This document shows, one piece after another, positions 59,850-64,000 of a DNA stretch of 64,000 nucleotides. Made by a program: the position numbers and the translations under genes. The stretch spans positions 124,001-188,000 of the forward strand of contig NZ_JACHEF010000008.1 in assembly GCF_014207355.1 (NCBI RefSeq), written 5' to 3'. The notes beneath the pieces were generated by a model that was not told the DNA's origin, did no database searches, and saw nothing but the letters and a program-made list of their open reading frames with translations. Position 1 is the stretch's first letter. Each line of letters opens with the position of its first letter. The DNA comes from Mesorhizobium sangaii (GTDB lineage Bacteria; Pseudomonadota; Alphaproteobacteria; Rhizobiales; Rhizobiaceae).

Positions 59850-61127
59850 ATGAAGAATTCAGCCATTTCCGAACGCAAGAACCAGTCGATCTCGCGCGGC
59901 GTCGGCATGACCACGCAAATCTACGCGGACCGGGCTGAAAACTCGGAGATCTGGGATGTCGAAGGCCGCCGCTACATCGACTTCTCGTCGGGCATCGCCG
60001 TCGTCAACACCGGTCATCGCCATCCGAAGGTGATCGAGGCGGTCAAGGCGCAACTCGACCGCTTCACCCACACCTGCCACCAGGTGGTGCCCTATGAGAG
60101 CTATGTGCGGTTGGCCGAACGGCTGAACGGCATGCTGCCCGGCAAGTTCGAGAAGAAGACGATTTTCGTCACCACCGGTGCCGAGGCGGTCGAGAACGCC
60201 ATCAAGATCGCCCGCAACGCCACCGGCCGTCCGGCGGTCATCGCCTTCGCCGGCGGCTTCCACGGCCGCACCTTCATGGGCATGGCGCTGACCGGCAAGG
60301 TCGTGCCCTACAAGGTCGGCTTCGGCGCCATGCCCGGCGATGTCTACCATGCGCCGTTCCCGGTGCCGCTGCACGGTGTGTCGATCGCCGATTCGCTGGC
60401 CGCACTCGACCGGCTGTTCAAGGCGGATGTCGATCCGGCCCGCGTCGCCGCCATCATCATCGAACCGGTCCAGGGCGAGGGCGGCTTCTACGACGCACCG
60501 CGTGAGTTCCTGACAGCGCTGCGCAAGCTCTGCGACCAGCACGGCATGCTTTTGATTGCCGACGAAGTGCAGACCGGCTTTGCCCGGACCGGCAAGATGT
60601 TTGCCATGGATCACCATGAGGTGGCGGCCGACATCACCACAATGGCCAAAAGCCTGGCTGGCGGCTTCCCGCTGGCCGCGGTCACCGGCCGTGCCGAGAT
60701 CATGGATGCGCCCGGCCCCGGCGGGCTCGGCGGCACCTATGGCGGCAGCCCGATCGGTGTCGCCGCCGCGCATGCCGTGCTTGACGTGATCGAAGAGGAG
60801 AAGCTTTGCGACCGCGCCAACACGCTGGGCGCAAGGTTGAAGCAGCGGCTGCAGTCGATCCGCGACGACGTGCCCGAGATCGTCGATATCAGAGGCCTCG
60901 GTTTCATGAACGCCGTCGAGTTCAACGACGTCAAGAAAGGCCTGCCGTCGGCGGAGATCGCCAATGCGATCAGGCTGAAGGCGCTCGACAAGGGGCTGAT
61001 CCTGCTGACGTGCGGCGTCTATGGCAACGTCATCCGCTTCCTCGCGCCGATCACCATCCAGGACGGCGTCATGAACGAGGCGCTTGACATTCTGGAAAGC
61101 TCGATCCGCGAAGTCTGCGCCGCCTGA
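59850..61127 (+). CDS. gabT: 4-aminobutyrate aminotransferase
   Basis: The 425-residue class III aminotransferase has VTTGAEAVENAIKIARNATGRPAVIAFAGGFHGRT, LLIADEVQTGFARTGKMFA and the PLP lysine in TMAKSLAGGFPLAAVTG (about residue 267). It moves the amino group of GABA to 2-oxoglutarate. GAGGA lies just before ATG 59850. A flavoprotein gene converges on it. The about 240 bases before it hold no gene and should contain its promoter and that of the divergent RND operon. Confidence 0.92.
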   Translation: MKNSAISERKNQSISRGVGMTTQIYADRAENSEIWDVEGRRYIDFSSGIAVVNTGHRHPKVIEAVKAQLDRFTHTCHQVVPYESYVRLAERLNGMLPGKFEKKTIFVTTGAEAVENAIKIARNATGRPAVIAFAGGFHGRTFMGMALTGKVVPYKVGFGAMPGDVYHAPFPVPLHGVSIADSLAALDRLFKADVDPARVAAIIIEPVQGEGGFYDAPREFLTALRKLCDQHGMLLIADEVQTGFARTGKMFAMDHHEVAADITTMAKSLAGGFPLAAVTGRAEIMDAPGPGGLGGTYGGSPIGVAAAHAVLDVIEEEKLCDRANTLGARLKQRLQSIRDDVPEIVDIRGLGFMNAVEFNDVKKGLPSAEIANAIRLKALDKGLILLTCGVYGNVIRFLAPITIQDGVMNEALDILESSIREVCAA

Positions 61128-61141
61128 TCGACGGGCCGGAA

Positions 61142-62395
61142 TTATCCAGCCGCTCTGGCCGGTTCACTCTCAAGGAAAGCGGCCAGCGCCGCCTTCAGGC
61201 CTTCGGGGCCAGCCGCAATTGTCTGCGGCGTCGGGGAGAAGCCGGCGCCGAGCATCTTGCGCCCAAGCATGTGGTCGCCCGGACGGTTGACGGATTCGAT
61301 GCCGAGCAGCCGGTCTCCGGCATAGTGGTAGATCGAGAACTTGTTGTCGGGCAGGTCGCCCAGCACGACATGCCTGTCGCCGCCGGCGGTCAGGCCGACC
61401 ATCTGTAGCTTCATGTCGCCGATGTCGGACCAGAACCACGGCACCGCCGAATAGGCGTCCACATGGCCGGTAACGGTGCGTGCAGCGAGCCGCGCCTGGT
61501 CGGTGGCGTTCTGCACCGATTCCAGCCGCACGTCGCCGCCGGTGAACCAATGCCGGTAGGAAGCGGCATCGCCAATGGCGAGGATTTCTGGCGCAGAGCT
61601 GCGCATCTGGTGATCGACTCGGATGCCGTTGGCGACAGCGAGGCCGGCTTTCTGCGCCAGCTCGACATTCGGCACGGCGCCGATGCCGACGATGACCATG
61701 CGTGCCGGCAGCCTTTCACCGGTTGAGGTGATCGCGACCGAGACATGGCCGTTTTCGCCTTCGAGCCTTGCAATCGAGGTGCCGGTGAGGATGCGCACAC
61801 CGATCGCTTCCAGCCTTTTGCGGACATGGCTCGCCACGACCGGCGCCACGGCGCGGCCGAGCAGCCGGTCGACCGCTTCGACCACCGTCACCGTGCGGCC
61901 GGCGGCCCGCAACGTGGCGGCGATCTCCAGACCGATGAAACCGCCGCCGAGGATGACGACATCGTCGCTCTGTGCACTCAATTCGCGGATCAGCCGCGCA
62001 TCGGCCAGCGAGCGCAGCGACAGCACGCCGGAAAGCTCCGAACCGGCCAGCGGCAGGATGCGCGGGCGCGAGCCGGTCGCCAGGATCAGGTGATCGAAGG
62101 CAAGCGCTCCGCCACCGGCGATGTCCAGGCTGCGACGGGGAGCGTCGATACGCTCGATCCTGACGCCAGGCCGGTAGTCGATGGCGCTGCCGGTGTAGAA
62201 GGCCTCGCCGCGCAGCGGCTGCGGTTTGGCCTCGGCATCCTTGATGAAGGTCTTCGACAGCGGCGGCTTGTGGTACGGCAATTCGTTCTCGTCACCGACG
62301 AGGATCACCTGTCCGTCAAAACCCTCCTCGCGCAGACTTGCGGCCGCTTGCACGCCCGCATGACCCGCGCCGACAATGACCACACCGTTCTTCAT
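61142..62395 (-). CDS. Ferredoxin reductase-type FAD oxidoreductase
   Basis: The 417-residue flavoprotein has VVIVGAGHAGVQAAASLRE for FAD, VVILGGGFIGLEIAATLRAAGRTVTVVEA for NAD(P)H, and a late EILAIGDAASY for the FAD ribityl part. A C-terminal reductase domain follows (VPWFWSDIGDMKLQMVGL). The pattern is that of rubredoxin/ferredoxin reductases that serve oxygenases, but no ferredoxin or P450 gene is adjacent, so the partner is unknown. Start: ATG 62395. Confidence 0.88.
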   Translation of the reverse strand: MKNGVVIVGAGHAGVQAAASLREEGFDGQVILVGDENELPYHKPPLSKTFIKDAEAKPQPLRGEAFYTGSAIDYRPGVRIERIDAPRRSLDIAGGGALAFDHLILATGSRPRILPLAGSELSGVLSLRSLADARLIRELSAQSDDVVILGGGFIGLEIAATLRAAGRTVTVVEAVDRLLGRAVAPVVASHVRKRLEAIGVRILTGTSIARLEGENGHVSVAITSTGERLPARMVIVGIGAVPNVELAQKAGLAVANGIRVDHQMRSSAPEILAIGDAASYRHWFTGGDVRLESVQNATDQARLAARTVTGHVDAYSAVPWFWSDIGDMKLQMVGLTAGGDRHVVLGDLPDNKFSIYHYAGDRLLGIESVNRPGDHMLGRKMLGAGFSPTPQTIAAGPEGLKAALAAFLESEPARAAG

Positions 62396-62557
62396 CGCAT
62401 TCCAATCCCGATTCGATTTTAGGATGTCCCGCCAGGTGGCAATTGTCTGCCGCCGCCGCGAGAGAGCGTTTGCGGGTCGCACCCGGAATGGCGGCTGTCA
62501 ATCGCACAGTTCAGCGGCAAGACCCAGCGCCTGGGCAAGGCTTAAAGTTGACTGTTG

Positions 62558-62580
62558 TAGTTTAGAATAATTCTAAACTA
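62558..62580 (+). promoter_or_regulatory. Iron control element (ICE), Irr-type operator
   Basis: The sequence is a perfect 23-base palindrome, with TTTAGAATAATTCTAAA as its 17-base core, the pattern known as the ICE motif bound by Irr in rhizobia. A TTGACT at 62548 lies directly before it, so the palindrome overlaps the promoter spacer and -10 region. The next gene on this side is the imelysin gene, whose family is iron-linked. The 257 bases between hold no gene I can support. Confidence 0.8.
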
Positions 62581-62837
62581 TTGTTTCAATTGGTTTTTCT
62601 TGTCGATTTTGATTGACTTCCACCAACGTCGAAGCTTTATGGAGCCTCGCGCAATGGCGCATCCCTTTGATGTCTGGGCCTTGAACCCTTTCGATTGGAG
62701 GCATTTCGGTGTCTTTCTTCCGCAGACCACGTCTTGTCGTGGCCATTTTTTTGCCGGATGGCGTTGCCCTGCCTGACTTGTGCAGGCCGCCTGTTGCCGC
62801 GCCCATAATTCAGTGAATTCCTGAGGAGACGACAGTC

Positions 62838-64000
62838 ATGAGAGCGATGATAACGGCACGGCATGGCGGCAGGCTCGCCGCGATCGGCGCCACCGCCCTG
62901 CTGACGGCGGCGGTGTTCGTGCTGCCGGCCAAGGCGGGAACCGATGCGAAGGCGGTCATCAAGACCTATGCCGATATCGGGCTGGCCAAATACGAGGATT
63001 CGCTGACCACCGCGCAGGCGCTCGACAAGGCGGTCGACGCCCTGATTGCCAATCCATCGGTGGAAACCCTCAACGCCGCCCGCGACGGCTGGAAGGCAGC
63101 GCGCGTCCCCTACCAGCAGACCGAAGTCTACCGTTTCGGCAACAAGATCGTCGACGATTGGGAAGGCGAGGTGAATTCCTGGCCGCTGGACGAAGGGCTG
63201 ATCGACTATGTCGCCAAGAGCTATGGCACGGAATCGGACGCGAATTCGCTCTATACGGCCAATGTGATCGCCAACAAGGAGATCGAGATCAACGGCAAGA
63301 AGGTCGATGCCACCAACCTGACGCCGGAATTCCTCTCCGGCACGCTGCAGCAAGCGGGCGGCATCGAGGCAAATGTCGCCACCGGCTATCACGCTATCGA
63401 GTTCCTGCTCTGGGGCCAGGACCTGCACGGCACCGGTCCCGGCGCCGGCGAGCGCCCCTATACCGACTACGATCTCAAGAACTGCACCGGCGGCAATTGC
63501 GACCGCCGCGCCCAGTATCTAAAGTCGGCGAGTAACCTTCTGGTTTCCGAGCTGCAGAAGATGGTCGAAGACTGGAAGGAAGACGGCGCCGCACGCAAGA
63601 ACCTCGTCGATGGCGAGCCGAACACCGCCATCTCGATCATCTTCACCGGCATGGGCTCGCTGTCCTACGGTGAGCTAGCCGGCGAACGCATGAAGCTCGG
63701 CCTGCTGCTGCACGATCCCGAAGAGGAGCAGGACTGCTTCTCCGACAACACCTACAACTCCCATCTCTACGATGCCATCGGCATTCGCGCCGCCTACCAT
63801 GCCACCTATACCAGGCTCGACGGCACCGTCGTTTCGGGACCCTCGGTGGCCGATATGGTGAAGGCGGCCGATCCGGCGATCGACAAGGAACTGTCTGGCA
63901 AGCTTGATTTCACCGTTGCCAAGATGGAGGCGATCAAGACGCGGGCACTGGCCGGCGAGGCCTATGACCAGCAGATCGCCGAGGGCAACACGGAAGGCAA
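62838..64000 (+). CDS. Imelysin family iron-regulated protein (partial)
   Basis: The frame starts at ATG 62838 behind GAGGAG and runs off the window after about 387 codons. It has a signal peptide (LAAIGATALLTAAVFVLPAKA) and then the imelysin pattern: LNAARDGWKAARVPYQQTEVYRF and GYHAIEFLLWGQD with the GxHxxE motif. The second half (GMGSLSYGELAGERMKLGLLLHDPEEEQDCFSDNT) also fits. Imelysins are periplasmic proteins of iron uptake; peptidase activity is doubtful. The Irr-type palindrome lies 258 bases upstream. The 3' end is outside the window. Confidence 0.9.
   Translation, partial: MRAMITARHGGRLAAIGATALLTAAVFVLPAKAGTDAKAVIKTYADIGLAKYEDSLTTAQALDKAVDALIANPSVETLNAARDGWKAARVPYQQTEVYRFGNKIVDDWEGEVNSWPLDEGLIDYVAKSYGTESDANSLYTANVIANKEIEINGKKVDATNLTPEFLSGTLQQAGGIEANVATGYHAIEFLLWGQDLHGTGPGAGERPYTDYDLKNCTGGNCDRRAQYLKSASNLLVSELQKMVEDWKEDGAARKNLVDGEPNTAISIIFTGMGSLSYGELAGERMKLGLLLHDPEEEQDCFSDNTYNSHLYDAIGIRAAYHATYTRLDGTVVSGPSVADMVKAADPAIDKELSGKLDFTVAKMEAIKTRALAGEAYDQQIAEGNTEG

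Noticed and set aside
62573..62806. Minus-strand 77-codon frame in the leader of the imelysin gene
   Set aside because: It overlaps the Irr-type palindrome, has no family match I know, and lies in the probable untranslated leader.

Overview
The window looks like a chromosomal segment of an alphaproteobacterium of the Rhizobiales, most like Mesorhizobium. The evidence is the high GC content, the SRP RNA-dnaX-ybaB-recR order, a LigC/LigB-type ATP-dependent ligase paired with an MBL-fold exonuclease, a perfect Irr-type iron control element, and palindromic intergenic repeats of the rhizobial kind. The genus is inferred; no search was run.

1-5.8 kb, core: an exported DUF1800/DUF1501 gene pair, then a minus-strand ECF sigma factor locus (EF-hand protein, sigma factor, membrane anti-sigma candidate, periplasmic metal-sensor-like protein) followed by a small secreted CRPN-type protein. 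Two promoter-like sites with identical ends and a 15-nt spacer lie in front of the EF-hand gene and the CRPN gene, which suggests an autoregulated sigma regulon. A DUF2158 gene and tRNA-Cys follow.

6.1-23.8 kb, accessory: a 17.6-kb island integrated in tRNA-Thr(CGT). A 48-bp direct repeat bounds it (6109-6156 and 23720-23767), the intact tRNA lies at the right end, and a tyrosine integrase lies just inside the left end. It carries an AlpA-like regulator under an inverted repeat, small Rhizobiales island genes, a replication/HTH-type protein, a terminase-small-subunit-like protein, phage gene remnants, a secreted protein with an internal duplication, two damaged toxin-antitoxin loci, and a defence module. 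The defence module is a PIN-like protein divergent from a type III restriction-modification pair, a frameshifted gene of unknown (possibly HEPN/Abi-type) function, and a DUF488 protein. Several families of short palindromes are scattered through the island, one of them with compensatory base changes.

24-42.9 kb, core: a membrane protein, the ligase/exonuclease pair, a TPR-methyltransferase, a lipoprotein, a GhrA-type reductase, a Yej-type peptide importer with two tandem binding proteins, a membrane cytochrome c, kdsB, a prephenate dehydratase gene, a Dabb protein, nudC and a HIT protein.

42.9-64 kb, core: SRP RNA with a good promoter, dnaX, ybaB, a cell-wall hydrolase, recR, an MltB-type transglycosylase, a complete five-gene Dpp-like peptide importer, an RND efflux pump with two adaptors, gabT, a ferredoxin-reductase-like flavoprotein, and an imelysin-family gene that runs off the end and sits behind the Irr-type palindrome.
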